Assembly: GCA_027490725.1 (NCBI GenBank)
Contig: JAIXXN010000029.1
Coordinates: 54,113 to 118,112 of the forward strand
Direction: 5' to 3'
Length of the DNA stretch: 64,000 bases
Origin: Oxalobacteraceae bacterium
GTDB taxonomy: Bacteria; Pseudomonadota; Gammaproteobacteria; Burkholderiales; Burkholderiaceae_D
Below, piece by piece: positions 33,408 through 42,368 of this stretch (position 1 is the stretch's first letter; each line of letters starts with the position of its first letter). Under the pieces are notes generated by a model. The model did no database searches. It worked only from the letters and a program-made list of their open reading frames with translations, and was not told where the DNA came from. A program made the position numbers and the translations under genes.

Positions 33408-33767
33408 TCAGTCGTAGCGGGTGGCAAGCGGGTCGCGCGCCGCCCAGCGCAGATAGCGCTGTATCTCGGGCGCAATTGCCGACCAGCCAGCAGAATCGCG
33501 CATGAGCACACGCAAAGCCTGCTCGAGTACGCGTGCCTGTTGCCCCAGTACGGCATAGCCGAAAGTGGCCGCCGAGCCAGCGACGCTGTGCAGCGACTCA
33601 TGCAAGGCCGTCAGTTGCGCTGGCGCGGGAACATCTTGCGCCGCCAGACAGACTGCCAGCGCCTGCTCGATGCGCTCCAGCATCACCGGCAACTGGGCCG
33701 TAAAGCGGGCATTCAGCGCCGCCAGCCGGGCACGGAATTCCGCTTCGGCCGAATTGACCTCAGACAT
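33408..33767 (-). CDS. Hpt (histidine phosphotransfer) domain protein
   Basis: 119 residues, helical. The phosphotransfer site is His60 in LHESLHSVAGSAATFGY, followed by the characteristic helix LGQQARVLEQAL. It would shuttle phosphate between a hybrid kinase receiver and a response regulator. Its start codon overlaps the upp stop (TAATG), so it is translated from the upp message. No partner is beside it; hybrid kinases elsewhere, such as the one at 21107, are possible partners only by inference. Confidence 0.8.
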   Translation of the reverse strand: MSEVNSAEAEFRARLAALNARFTAQLPVMLERIEQALAVCLAAQDVPAPAQLTALHESLHSVAGSAATFGYAVLGQQARVLEQALRVLMRDSAGWSAIAPEIQRYLRWAARDPLATRYD

Positions 33768-34417
33768 TACTTGGTGCCGAAGATGCGGTCGCCTGCATCG
33801 CCCAGGCCCGGCACGATGTAAGCGTGGTCATTCAGGTGCGAGTCCAGCGAGGCGCAGTAGATCTTCACGCCAGGGTGAGCGTTCTGGAACACGGTGATGC
33901 CTTCCGGTGCGGCGACCAGCGCCAGGAAGATGATCTGTTCGTCCGTCACACCGCGCGATTTCAGCACATCGACTGCGTGGACGGCCGAATTACCGGTAGC
34001 CACCATCGGGTCGCACAGAATAAACGTACGCTCGGCCAGATCCGGCAGACGCACCAGATATTCGACTGGCTGGTGGGTTTCCGGATCACGGAATACGCCG
34101 ATATGGCCAACCCGTGCCGATGGCACCAGATTCAGCAACCCGTCGCTCATGCCGATACCGGCGCGCAGAATCGGCACAATGGCCAGCTTTTTACCGGCGA
34201 TGACAGGTGCATCGATGGTCATCAGCGGGGTTTCGATGGTGCGGGTGGTCAGGGGCAGATCGCGGGTAATCTCGTAGCCCATCAGCAGGGTGATTTCTTT
34301 CAGCAGCTCGCGGAAAGTACGGGTCGAGGTGTCTTTTTCCCGCATGTGGCTCAGCTTATGCTGAATCAGCGGGTGGTCGGTGATAAACAGATTAGGGAAG
34401 CGCGGATCTTGTTTCAT
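33767..34417 (-). CDS. upp: Uracil phosphoribosyltransferase
   Basis: 216 residues, normal length. Converts uracil and PRPP to UMP in pyrimidine salvage. Recognisable: [39 protein letters not shown], the PRPP loop [19 protein letters not shown] and the uracil-binding end [17 protein letters not shown]. It overlaps the downstream Hpt gene by one base. GAAAGAGCTC lies before the ATG. Confidence 0.97.
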   Translation of the reverse strand: MKQDPRFPNLFITDHPLIQHKLSHMREKDTSTRTFRELLKEITLLMGYEITRDLPLTTRTIETPLMTIDAPVIAGKKLAIVPILRAGIGMSDGLLNLVPSARVGHIGVFRDPETHQPVEYLVRLPDLAERTFILCDPMVATGNSAVHAVDVLKSRGVTDEQIIFLALVAAPEGITVFQNAHPGVKIYCASLDSHLNDHAYIVPGLGDAGDRIFGTK

Positions 34418-34450
34418 TGTGAGCTCTTTCTTGATGTACTCGTCATTATA

Positions 34451-35032
34451 CTAGGGCTGTGGTCCAAGAAACATGGCAACTGCCTCGTCCGCAATCTGAT
34501 CCAGATTCGAGCCCTGCCCCGGCTTGTACCACAGCACGCTGTAATTGATGGCTCCCATGAGCAATAAACGCGCCACCGCGCTATCACTGCGCAACAAGCC
34601 CGCCGCCAGCAGTTCGCTCACCACATCCTGCCATAACTGGTCGTAGCGATCCCGCAAAACCTGTACCCGCTCGCGCAACTCCGGCGTCAGGCGGCGCCAG
34701 TCGTACAGCAGCACCGGGATGAAGTCATGTCCCTCGCCCAGCACAATTTCGAGATGGGCACGCACCAGTGCATGGAATTTGGCGCGCGGCGCCAGTACGC
34801 TGGCAACAATATTCTCCGCGGCCGGCAGCCCCGCCACCAGCCCCACTTCCATCACCGCGGCCAGAATTTCCTGCTTGCTCTTGAAGTGGTAGAACGGACT
34901 GCCGGAGCGCATGCCGACGGCATCGGCAATATCGCGGGTGGTGGTGCCGTCAAAGCCCCGTTCGCGGAACAGGCGCGCCGCGACCCGCACCAGCTCGGCA
35001 CGACGATTATCTACTGCAACAGTCTGATTCAT
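34451..35032 (-). CDS. TetR-family transcriptional regulator
   Basis: 193 residues. HTH at about 10-57 (AARLFRERGFDGTTTRDIAD, GSPFYHFKSKQEIL) and an all-helical ligand domain ending AINYSVLWYKPGQG...IADEAVAMFLG. This end is typical of the KstR2/FadR-like TetR group that senses acyl-CoA thioesters. Divergent from a thiolase operon, with an 8+8 palindrome in the 274-base spacer, so repression of that operon is likely. The acyl-CoA ligand is inferred. Confidence 0.85.
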   Translation of the reverse strand: MNQTVAVDNRRAELVRVAARLFRERGFDGTTTRDIADAVGMRSGSPFYHFKSKQEILAAVMEVGLVAGLPAAENIVASVLAPRAKFHALVRAHLEIVLGEGHDFIPVLLYDWRRLTPELRERVQVLRDRYDQLWQDVVSELLAAGLLRSDSAVARLLLMGAINYSVLWYKPGQGSNLDQIADEAVAMFLGPQP

Positions 35033-35242
35033 ACCCGACTTTAACCTTTGATTCCATTATTCAAGCAATGCCCGCACCCGTATGGCGCGGCAATCGACGC
35101 ACGCCAGCCAGCACCCGTGTGCAAAAACGGGGGCGCTACGCAGGCGCGACACCACAAATGCCGATGATACCTAAGCTGGCGCATGGTGCAAAGCTTGCAC
35201 CAGCGACACTGTACTCGCCCCCGGCTAGTGCAGCACCGAGTA

Positions 35243-35262
35243 CAAAGCAAGCAGTTGCTTTG
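35243..35262. promoter_or_regulatory. TetR-type operator candidate
   Basis: CAAAGCAA and TTGCTTTG form a perfect palindrome with a 4-base spacer, directly followed by TTGACT (a possible -35) and 44 bases upstream of the thiolase ATG. Confidence 0.5.
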
Positions 35263-35306
35263 TTGACTTGGGCACACTAAGATGATCATCCCGCTCAGGA
35301 GAATCT

Positions 35307-36509
35307 ATGAACCAGGCTTACGTGTACGAAGCGCTGCGCACGCCGCGCGGCAAGGGCAAACAGGATGGCAGTCTGCACAGTATCAAACCGATTAGCCTGC
35401 TCAGTGGCTTGATGGGAGAGCTGCAGCGCCGGCATCGCCTCGATACCGCGCTCATCGATGACGTAGTGATCGGCTGCGTGACGCCCATCGGCGAACAGGG
35501 CGCCGACATTGCCAAGACGGCGGCCCTGCTGGCGGGCTGGGACTGGAAAGTGGCGGGTGTCCAGCTCAACCGCTTTTGTGCTTCGGGCCTAGAGGCGGTG
35601 AATCTGGCAGCGCAGAAAGTTCGTTCCGGCTGGGAAGATCTGGTCGTCGCTGGCGGTGTGGAGTCAATGTCGCGGGTTGCCATGGGCTCCGATGGCGGCG
35701 CCTGGGCCAATGATCCGGAAACCAGCTTGCGCACCAACTATCTGCCACAAGGCATAGGCGCCGATCTGATTGCCACCCTCGATGGTTACACACGCGCCCA
35801 GGTGGATGCCTACGCCCTGCGCTCACAGCAGAAAGCGGGCGCAGCCCGCAGCGCTGGACGCTTCCGTTCGATGGTACCGGTGCGCGATCAAAATGGCGTA
35901 ATGGTGCTAGAGCAGGACGAGTTCCTGCGCCCCGCCACCACCATGGAGTCGCTGGCCGGTCTGAAACCCTCGTTCCAGCAACTGGGCAGCATGGGCTTCG
36001 ACGCGCTCGCTCTGCGTCAGTACCCGACGCTAGCACAGGTGGAACATGTGCACACGGCCGGCAATTCTTCCGGCATCGTCGACGGCGCCGCACTGGCCCT
36101 GATCGGCAATGCCGCTGCCGGACAGCGCCTCGGTCTGCAGGCGCGTGCGCGCATCGTCGCCTGCGCTGTCACCGGCAGCGATCCCACCATCATGCTGACC
36201 GGCCCCGCTCCGGCAGCGCGCAAAGCGCTGCAGAAAGCCGGACTGACGAGCCGCGATATCGATCTGTTCGAGGTCAATGAAGCGTTTGCTTCCGTAGTGC
36301 TGCGCTTTATGCAGGAGCTTGATGTGCCGGAAGAAAAAGTCAACGTCAACGGTGGCGCCATTGCACTCGGCCATCCCCTAGGCGCCACCGGCTGCATGCT
36401 ACTCGGCACTTTGCTGGACGAGCTGGAAGCGCGCCAGCTGCAGCGTGGCATGGTAACGCTATGCGTGGGCGGCGGCATGGGCATCGCCACCATTATCGAA
36501 CGAATCTGA
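35307..36509 (+). CDS. Acetyl-CoA C-acyltransferase (thiolase)
   Basis: 400 residues. Active-site Cys in [20 protein letters not shown], then [20 protein letters not shown], and the catalytic His and Cys in [15 protein letters not shown] and [11 protein letters not shown], so all three thiolase motifs are intact. It would cleave 3-ketoacyl-CoA or condense acetyl-CoA. AGGAG precedes the ATG. It is followed 11 bases later by the FadB/FadJ-like gene, an order recalling fadA/fadB pairs, and is probably repressed by the divergent TetR protein. Chain length or aromatic substrate unknown. Confidence 0.92.
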   Translation: MNQAYVYEALRTPRGKGKQDGSLHSIKPISLLSGLMGELQRRHRLDTALIDDVVIGCVTPIGEQGADIAKTAALLAGWDWKVAGVQLNRFCASGLEAVNLAAQKVRSGWEDLVVAGGVESMSRVAMGSDGGAWANDPETSLRTNYLPQGIGADLIATLDGYTRAQVDAYALRSQQKAGAARSAGRFRSMVPVRDQNGVMVLEQDEFLRPATTMESLAGLKPSFQQLGSMGFDALALRQYPTLAQVEHVHTAGNSSGIVDGAALALIGNAAAGQRLGLQARARIVACAVTGSDPTIMLTGPAPAARKALQKAGLTSRDIDLFEVNEAFASVVLRFMQELDVPEEKVNVNGGAIALGHPLGATGCMLLGTLLDELEARQLQRGMVTLCVGGGMGIATIIERI

Positions 36510-36520
36510 ACGGAGCCGCC

Positions 36521-37756
36521 ATGATCACCTGCGCAGCACAGCAAAACACCCTGCACGTCGAGCTGGCCACCGCCAGCATTAATCCCCTGAGCAAGCTCTG
36601 GCAGCAAGAGCTGAGCGGCCTGCTCGAGCAACTTGAAAGCCTGCCGGACACCATCCGGTGCGTCTGCCTGCGCTTCGATCGCGACACCGTCCTGGCCGAT
36701 TACGAGCTGCCGCATCTGATGACGCTGACGCCGGCACAAGCGTCTGATTGCATGACGATGCTAGCCAGCTACCAGCATCTGCTGCGGCGCCTCGAGACGC
36801 TCGGCAAGCCTGTCATATTCCTGCTCGACGGCCACCTGAGCGGCGCGGCACTGGGCCTCGCGCTGGCCGGTCAGCGCCGCTATGCACTGGCCGATACGCG
36901 CTACAGTCTGCCGCAAATTACGCTAGGCATCATGCCCTGCAGCAGCGAGGTGACGCGCCTCGGGCGACTCGCCGGCTTTCAGGCGGCGCTGCCGCTACTA
37001 TTGGAAGGCCAGTCCTTCGACAATCAAACGGCGCTACAACTGGGCCTGATCCACGCTAGCGCCGCCGATGCCGAGGCACTCGGCGCGCTGATGGAGCAGG
37101 ATCTGGCGTCTGCCACGGACCCGCGGCAACCCTGGGACATGCCCGACTGGCGCCTGCCGGGCGGCGCGCCCGAGAGCGGCGCCAATTTGCGCCTGCTACA
37201 AATGGCGCCGGCCATACTGCGGGCCCGCACCGGCGGCCACTCACCGGCTGCGGAAGCGCTACTGTGCGCGCTGACGGAAGGATTGCAGCTAGACTACGCC
37301 AATGCTTTACTGATCGAGAGGCGCTACTTCTGCCAGACCGTCACTCACCCCTACGCAAAACAATTAATGCGGCTGAGTCAACTCTCGTGCGATATCACGG
37401 GTACGACAGCACAACAATTGCATCTCGACCTAGACAGTTGCTATACGACGAGCTGCCAGAGTTTGCGTGCGGAAGGCGTGAGCGAGGCTTTGCTCAGGAA
37501 TGCGGCACGCGGGGCAGGTTTGCCCGTGCCGCCCGCCGGTGCCAGCATACTGGTGCCACCCCGAACCAGTGCCAGTGCGTATGACGCCGAGACGGTCGCA
37601 GCCCGCCTGCTGATGCCACTGGCCGCGCTGGCTAGCCAGTATGTCGCCGCCGGCAAACTGACGGCTGACGCCGCAGATCAGGTGTCGGTGCAACGCTTCG
37701 GATTTCCCGCCCATCTCGGTGGTGCCTACAGTTTTGTCCTGAGCAAACAAGCGTGA
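36521..37756 (+). CDS. Catalytically degenerate FadB/FadJ-like protein lacking the NAD-binding domain
   Basis: 411 residues. Residues 1-200 form a crotonase-like domain alignable with the FadB hydratase domain (DGHLSGAALGLAL; SLPQITLGIMPC). The two catalytic Glu of FadB (Glu119 and Glu139) correspond to Gly112 and Gln132 here, so hydration is not expected. Residues about 255-290 match the linker helix after the crotonase domain (NALLIERRYFCQTVTHPYAK). Residues about 320-405 resemble the C-terminal hydroxyacyl-CoA dehydrogenase helices (ARLLMPLAALASQYVAAGKL, QRFGFPAHLGGAYSFV). The Rossmann domain, about 180 residues in FadB, is missing. GGAG lies before the ATG. Perhaps a structural partner of the thiolase. 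Confidence 0.8.
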   Translation: MITCAAQQNTLHVELATASINPLSKLWQQELSGLLEQLESLPDTIRCVCLRFDRDTVLADYELPHLMTLTPAQASDCMTMLASYQHLLRRLETLGKPVIFLLDGHLSGAALGLALAGQRRYALADTRYSLPQITLGIMPCSSEVTRLGRLAGFQAALPLLLEGQSFDNQTALQLGLIHASAADAEALGALMEQDLASATDPRQPWDMPDWRLPGGAPESGANLRLLQMAPAILRARTGGHSPAAEALLCALTEGLQLDYANALLIERRYFCQTVTHPYAKQLMRLSQLSCDITGTTAQQLHLDLDSCYTTSCQSLRAEGVSEALLRNAARGAGLPVPPAGASILVPPRTSASAYDAETVAARLLMPLAALASQYVAAGKLTADAADQVSVQRFGFPAHLGGAYSFVLSKQA

Positions 37757-37830
37757 CTATTGACCAACATAAAAACTGCTTCTTTTCGGTGCCGAATGCC
37801 CTCTAATGAGGCGCCGAAAAGCCGTTTTTT

Positions 37831-37851
37831 CCCTCTGAAGAGGGGTTTTTT
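37831..37851 (+). terminator. Intrinsic terminator after the thiolase operon
   Basis: CCCTC and GAGGG stem with a TGAA loop, then GTTTTTTT. The rest of 37757-37999 shows another GC-rich hairpin near 37790 and no gene. Confidence 0.75.
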
Positions 37852-37999
37852 CGATGGCACCGGACAAAAACGAAAAAAGTCTGGCGGATATTGTCATTTT
37901 TCATGTGATTTCACCGCTATCAGTGATACATTGCGCTTTGGTACAGCCTCTGGCGCTGTTGCATCAGCAGTATAGAAACTGAAAGAATAAAATCACGCG

Positions 38000-39724
38000 A
38001 TGTCCTCCAGTATTCCCGTCCCTTCCCCGCGACATGAATTGGATACCCTCATGGAAGAGGCCGGAGATGTCGTGCTCCGTCTCGGCGCCGACGGCCAGAT
38101 ACTGTTTGCCAGCCAGCGCACGGTCGAACTGATCGGTTCGGAGTCGCCTCTGACTGGCATGCCGCTGGAAAAACTCCTGACGGAAGATGACCGCCCTGCC
38201 CTGCAGGCGGCGCAGGCTGAAGTGCTGGGTGGGGTCCGCAATCGCCAGTTCGAAAGCCGTTTCAAGGTCCAGGGCAAGGAAGTCCGCTTCGAGCTACGGC
38301 TCTCGTCCTATACCAGCCAGCAAGGTGCGAAAGAATTGCTGGTGGTTGGTCGCGACATGACCCAGCAGCAGGCCACCGAAGAGCACCTGCGCCACATGGC
38401 CACCCACGACGCACTGACCGAGTTGCCGAACCGACTGCTGCTGTCGGACCGCATCCGTATGGTGATTGCCAACGCGCGCCGCTCCGGACAGAATTTTTCG
38501 ATCGCCACCATCGGCCTGGACGGATTCAAAAAGGTCAATGATGGCCTGGGTCACCCGGTAGGCGATGCCGTGTTGCGCATCGCTGCAGCGCGGCTGCGCA
38601 AGACCCTGCGTGACAGCGATACGCTGGCACGCGTGGGCGGCGACGAATTTGTCGCGATCCTGCCCGGCACCGCGACCGAAGCCCAGATCAAGCTGGTGAC
38701 GGGGCGCCTGATCGCGACCCTGCAATCGCCGTTCGAAGTCGACAGCCACACCATCTATGTGGGGGCCTCGGTCGGCGTGGCCGTATATCCGCAGCACGCG
38801 GAAGATGAAGCACGCCTGCTGGCACTGGCCGACGCCGCCATGTCGCGCGCCAAGGAAACCGGCAAAGCGCGCTGCGTGGTATATAGCCAGACCCAGTCTG
38901 GTCCGCCGGAACATGACATCTCGCTGGAAGCGGCAATGTTCCAGGCCGTGCGCGAAGGCGAATTCCTGCTGTTTTACCAGCCCATCGTCGACGCCCATAC
39001 GCGCGAGATCCAGGGCTTCGAAACCCTGATGCGCTGGAAACACCCGACCCTCGGCATGGTGCCGCCGGCACGCTTTATTCCCATCGCGGAAACCAACGGC
39101 CTGATCAACCTGCTGGGCGCCTGGGCGCTCAAAGCAGCGTGTGTACAGCTGAAACAGTTCGAGGAAGTGGCCAAGCGCCCCCTCTACATTTCCGTGAATA
39201 TCAGCCCGCGGCAATTCCGCAACGACAAATTTCTGGACGTGCTGGACGATGCAATCGCCTTCTCCGGCCTACTAGGTGAGCAATTGGTACTAGAAATTAC
39301 TGAAGGAACCCTGATGGTGGACCCGGTGCATGCCGAGTCCATCCTCTCGAAAATGACCCAGCGCAAAGCCCGCATCGCCATCGACGATTTCGGCACGGGC
39401 TACTCGTCGCTAGCCTATCTGAAGCGCTTCCCGATTTCGGTACTGAAGATCGACCGTGCCTTTATCCGCGATCTGCCTGGCTCACAGAAAGACGCAGCGA
39501 TCTGCAATGCCGTCCTCGATCTGGCGAAACACCTCGATTTGTCGGTGGTGGCGGAAGGGGTGGAAACGGAAGAACAACTGGCCTATCTGGAACAGCGCGG
39601 CTGCCAGTACATTCAGGGCTATCTGACGGGCAAGCCGATGGCGGCGAATATCGCCATGGCGGCACTGCGCGAAAGCATGCACCTGAAAATCGTCCACCCT
39701 GACCTGCGACAGGTGGGCAAATGA
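38000..39724 (+). CDS. PAS-GGDEF-EAL c-di-GMP signalling protein
   Basis: 574 residues, no membrane segment. PAS domain at about 10-125. GGDEF domain at about 135-300 with DALTELPNR and intact GGDEF at 213-217 (ARVGGDEFVAI), so cyclase activity is possible. EAL domain at about 315-560 with E341-T-L in place of EAL, SVNISPRQF, LEITEGTLM, IDDFGTGYSSL, KIDRAFI and VVAEGVET, which retain the metal and base residues, so hydrolysis of c-di-GMP is expected. The 3' end overlaps the HDOD gene by four bases (ATGA), so the two are translationally coupled. Confidence 0.92.
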   Translation: MSSSIPVPSPRHELDTLMEEAGDVVLRLGADGQILFASQRTVELIGSESPLTGMPLEKLLTEDDRPALQAAQAEVLGGVRNRQFESRFKVQGKEVRFELRLSSYTSQQGAKELLVVGRDMTQQQATEEHLRHMATHDALTELPNRLLLSDRIRMVIANARRSGQNFSIATIGLDGFKKVNDGLGHPVGDAVLRIAAARLRKTLRDSDTLARVGGDEFVAILPGTATEAQIKLVTGRLIATLQSPFEVDSHTIYVGASVGVAVYPQHAEDEARLLALADAAMSRAKETGKARCVVYSQTQSGPPEHDISLEAAMFQAVREGEFLLFYQPIVDAHTREIQGFETLMRWKHPTLGMVPPARFIPIAETNGLINLLGAWALKAACVQLKQFEEVAKRPLYISVNISPRQFRNDKFLDVLDDAIAFSGLLGEQLVLEITEGTLMVDPVHAESILSKMTQRKARIAIDDFGTGYSSLAYLKRFPISVLKIDRAFIRDLPGSQKDAAICNAVLDLAKHLDLSVVAEGVETEEQLAYLEQRGCQYIQGYLTGKPMAANIAMAALRESMHLKIVHPDLRQVGK

Positions 39725-41211
39725 GTTTCCGTAGCAACACCGGCAATGCGCTAGGCGATGCCACCCTCGCCACGCTGTGGGAATCGACCCGCCGGCGCGG
39801 CGATATGCCCGGCTTTGCCAAAGCCATTAGCGCGATTCTGGGCGCCATGCGCGGCGAGGACGAGCAGGAATTCAATATGACCCGGACCGTGCTGTCCGAT
39901 CCGGTGCTGACACAGAAAGTGCTGCGACTGGCGAATAGCGGCATGTACGCCGCCTTCGGCCAGCACATCAGCACCGTGTCGAAAGCCGTGCAGGTGCTGG
40001 GCACGGACGCGATCGGCCATCTGGCACTGGGCTTGAAGCTGATCGAAGAGCTCTCCAGTGGCACCGGCGATGCCTCCGCTTCGCACGTGGAAATGGAAAA
40101 AGCGGTTCTGGCCGGCATCGTGGCCCAGCAGATCGCCACCACGGCCGAGAGCCGCCTGGGCGAAGAAGCGGTGGTGTGCTCGATGCTGCACACGCTGGGG
40201 CGCATGATGCTGACCTACTATATGCCGGAACGCTGGCACGAACTGCTGCGTAGCGCCGCGCAGGATGGCAGCGAAGTGGACGCCATCGCACCGAAATTAC
40301 TGGGGCTGGGACTGGACGAAATCGGCCATGCCGCCGCCCTGCACTGGGGCCTGCCCGCCGGCCTGATCAACGGCATGCGCAAACTGGCACCGCCCGAACC
40401 GGGCGGCGAAGTCAGTGCCTCCGACTGGATTGCCGGCCTGTCCACCATGTCGGCCGCCTGTGCCGAATCGCTCTGGAACGATGATGCGGCCGGTGCCGCC
40501 GCCGTGGCGCAACTGGCCGAAGCGTATTCCGTGATGCTGGGCGTGCTGCCGGAAAAACTGCTGGGCGCTATCGAACAGGCCAAAGTGGTGGCGGCCAAAG
40601 ATCTGACCATTGCACCGCTGTCCAAGCCGGCCGAGCGCCGCGCCAAGGCACTGGCCAAGACCCGTCAGCGCGATGCCGGCAACCAGATTCTCCTGAGCGG
40701 TCTGGCCGATATGCGCGACATGATGCACACCGCCAATCCGGGACAGATGGTACAGATCGCCCTGGAAACGGTGTTCAAAGGACTGGAGTTTTCGCGTGCG
40801 CTGGCCTTCGTGCGCAACCGCAAGGATAACCAGTATGCCGCCAAAATCGGCTTCGGCAACGACATCCGCGAGATTCTGCCGAAACTGGTCTTTGACGATG
40901 CCTACCAGCCGAATGTATTCCACGCGGCCCTGAATAGCGACCGGGTCATCTTCATTGAAAATGCCCGCGACGCCAAGTTTGTCGCCAAGCTGCCGGACTG
41001 GTGGCGCGACACCCTGTCGGCCGCGCACAGTTTCGTGATCCTGCCGCTGTCGGCGAATGGCCAGTCGGCCGGCTTCCTGTATGGTGACTGGGACGACAGC
41101 TTCCCGCCGATCGAACTCAGCCAGACCGAATTCGGCCTGCTCAACGATATGCGGGCGCTGGTGGTGCGTGCCGTGTTACGCCGGCACCAGCAGGAATCGG
41201 TCGGCAAATAA
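39721..41211 (+). CDS. HDOD-domain signalling protein with C-terminal GAF-like domain
   Basis: 496 residues. HDOD domain at about 20-220 (FAKAISAILGAMRGEDEQEF, VLRLANSGMYAAFG, TVSKAVQVLGTDAIGHLAL, SMLHTLGRMML), an HD-related fold without confirmed catalysis. Residues about 330-480 look like a GAF domain (LETVFKGLEFSRALAFVRNR, FVILPLSANGQSAGFLYGDW). HDOD proteins often act as scaffolds in c-di-GMP and motility networks. Its ATG lies within the last codons of the GGDEF-EAL gene, so the products probably act together. Confidence 0.88.
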   Translation: MSFRSNTGNALGDATLATLWESTRRRGDMPGFAKAISAILGAMRGEDEQEFNMTRTVLSDPVLTQKVLRLANSGMYAAFGQHISTVSKAVQVLGTDAIGHLALGLKLIEELSSGTGDASASHVEMEKAVLAGIVAQQIATTAESRLGEEAVVCSMLHTLGRMMLTYYMPERWHELLRSAAQDGSEVDAIAPKLLGLGLDEIGHAAALHWGLPAGLINGMRKLAPPEPGGEVSASDWIAGLSTMSAACAESLWNDDAAGAAAVAQLAEAYSVMLGVLPEKLLGAIEQAKVVAAKDLTIAPLSKPAERRAKALAKTRQRDAGNQILLSGLADMRDMMHTANPGQMVQIALETVFKGLEFSRALAFVRNRKDNQYAAKIGFGNDIREILPKLVFDDAYQPNVFHAALNSDRVIFIENARDAKFVAKLPDWWRDTLSAAHSFVILPLSANGQSAGFLYGDWDDSFPPIELSQTEFGLLNDMRALVVRAVLRRHQQESVGK

Positions 41212-41213
41212 GC

Positions 41214-42365
41214 CTAGTGACCGTCGCGCTGCTGCCAGCGCGACGATAGCCATGCGGCCAGCAGCGACAGTGCGCACAGCAAGGCTGCCACGTAATACAC
41301 CGAGGCCGGTCCGGCCAGCTCCCACCACTGCGCCAGAAACAGCCCGCCCAGCGAGCCGCCTATGCCGTAGGACAGGCTCATATACAGTGCCTGACCGCGC
41401 GCCTGCAGCGGGCCGGAGAACCAGCGCTGCAACGTCATCACCGACGACGAGTGGTGCAAGGCAAAGGTGGCGGCATGCAGCAATTGGGCCGCGATGAGCA
41501 ACCACAGCAGATGGGCTGCCGCTCCGATCATGACAAACCGTGCCATCGCCAGCAGCAGCGTCAGATACATCAGCGACATGGGACGCCAGCGGCGCAGCAG
41601 CGGCGCCTGAAAATAGAACAGCGCCACTTCCGCCAGCACCCCCAGCGACCACATGGCACCGATCACGGTTTTGCTGTAGCCGCTGCGTTCCAGATACAGC
41701 GAATAGAAGGTGTACAGCGAGGTGTGGGCCGCTACCATCAACGCGGTGGAGCTGAAGAAGGCGATCACTTCGCGGCGCCGCAGCAGTGTCAGCAAGGGCA
41801 GTGGCGCTTCCTGATGGCGCTGGCGCGGCACATCGTGCAGCCGGAAGGCCGCCAGAATGGTCAGCACCAGCAGCGCAGCGGCGATGGCCGGCAAGGCGAC
41901 GATGCCGTAATGGTCGAGCGCATACGCCGCCGCAGAGACGGAGACGATAAAGCCGATCGAGCCCCACATACGGATCCGGCCATAGAAGGTCAGATCGCCG
42001 CGCAGTTCCGACAGCATCAGCGCTTCGCAGATCGGCGCCTGCCCGCTGGTAAACAGATTCAGCACGATCATCGCCAGCATGAAGTGGCCGAAGGTGCTGC
42101 CAAAGAAGAAGCCGGAAAAACCCAGCAGCGCGGCGAAGCCGGCCATGCGCAACACCGTCACGCGGCGGTCGTAGTGATCCGCCACATAGCCCCAGACATT
42201 CGGGCCGATGATACGCAGCACCTGGATCATTGACATCAGGATGCCGATCTGCCCCACCGTCATGCCATGTTCGGCGAAAAACAGTGTGGCGTAGGTCGAC
42301 CAGGTTCCTGCGTGTGCGTAGTAGCAGAACAGGAAGAAGCCGAAGCTGAAAGCCTGGGCCGGCAC
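41214..42365 (-). CDS. MFS transporter (HcaT / MFS_1-like)
   Basis: 383 residues, about 12 transmembrane helices. The segments GHMTVGQIGIL-type loop (EHGMTVGQIGILMSMIQVLR), GPNVWGYVADHYDRR and GRIRMWGSIGFIV are typical of the MFS_1-like group that includes E. coli HcaT. Substrate unknown. The start is GTG at 42365, three bases after the aroC stop, with no separate Shine-Dalgarno, so translation is probably coupled to aroC. Convergent with the HDOD gene, with 2 bases between stops. Confidence 0.82.
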   Translation of the reverse strand: MPAQAFSFGFFLFCYYAHAGTWSTYATLFFAEHGMTVGQIGILMSMIQVLRIIGPNVWGYVADHYDRRVTVLRMAGFAALLGFSGFFFGSTFGHFMLAMIVLNLFTSGQAPICEALMLSELRGDLTFYGRIRMWGSIGFIVSVSAAAYALDHYGIVALPAIAAALLVLTILAAFRLHDVPRQRHQEAPLPLLTLLRRREVIAFFSSTALMVAAHTSLYTFYSLYLERSGYSKTVIGAMWSLGVLAEVALFYFQAPLLRRWRPMSLMYLTLLLAMARFVMIGAAAHLLWLLIAAQLLHAATFALHHSSSVMTLQRWFSGPLQARGQALYMSLSYGIGGSLGGLFLAQWWELAGPASVYYVAALLCALSLLAAWLSSRWQQRDGH

Positions 42366-42368
42366 CGC

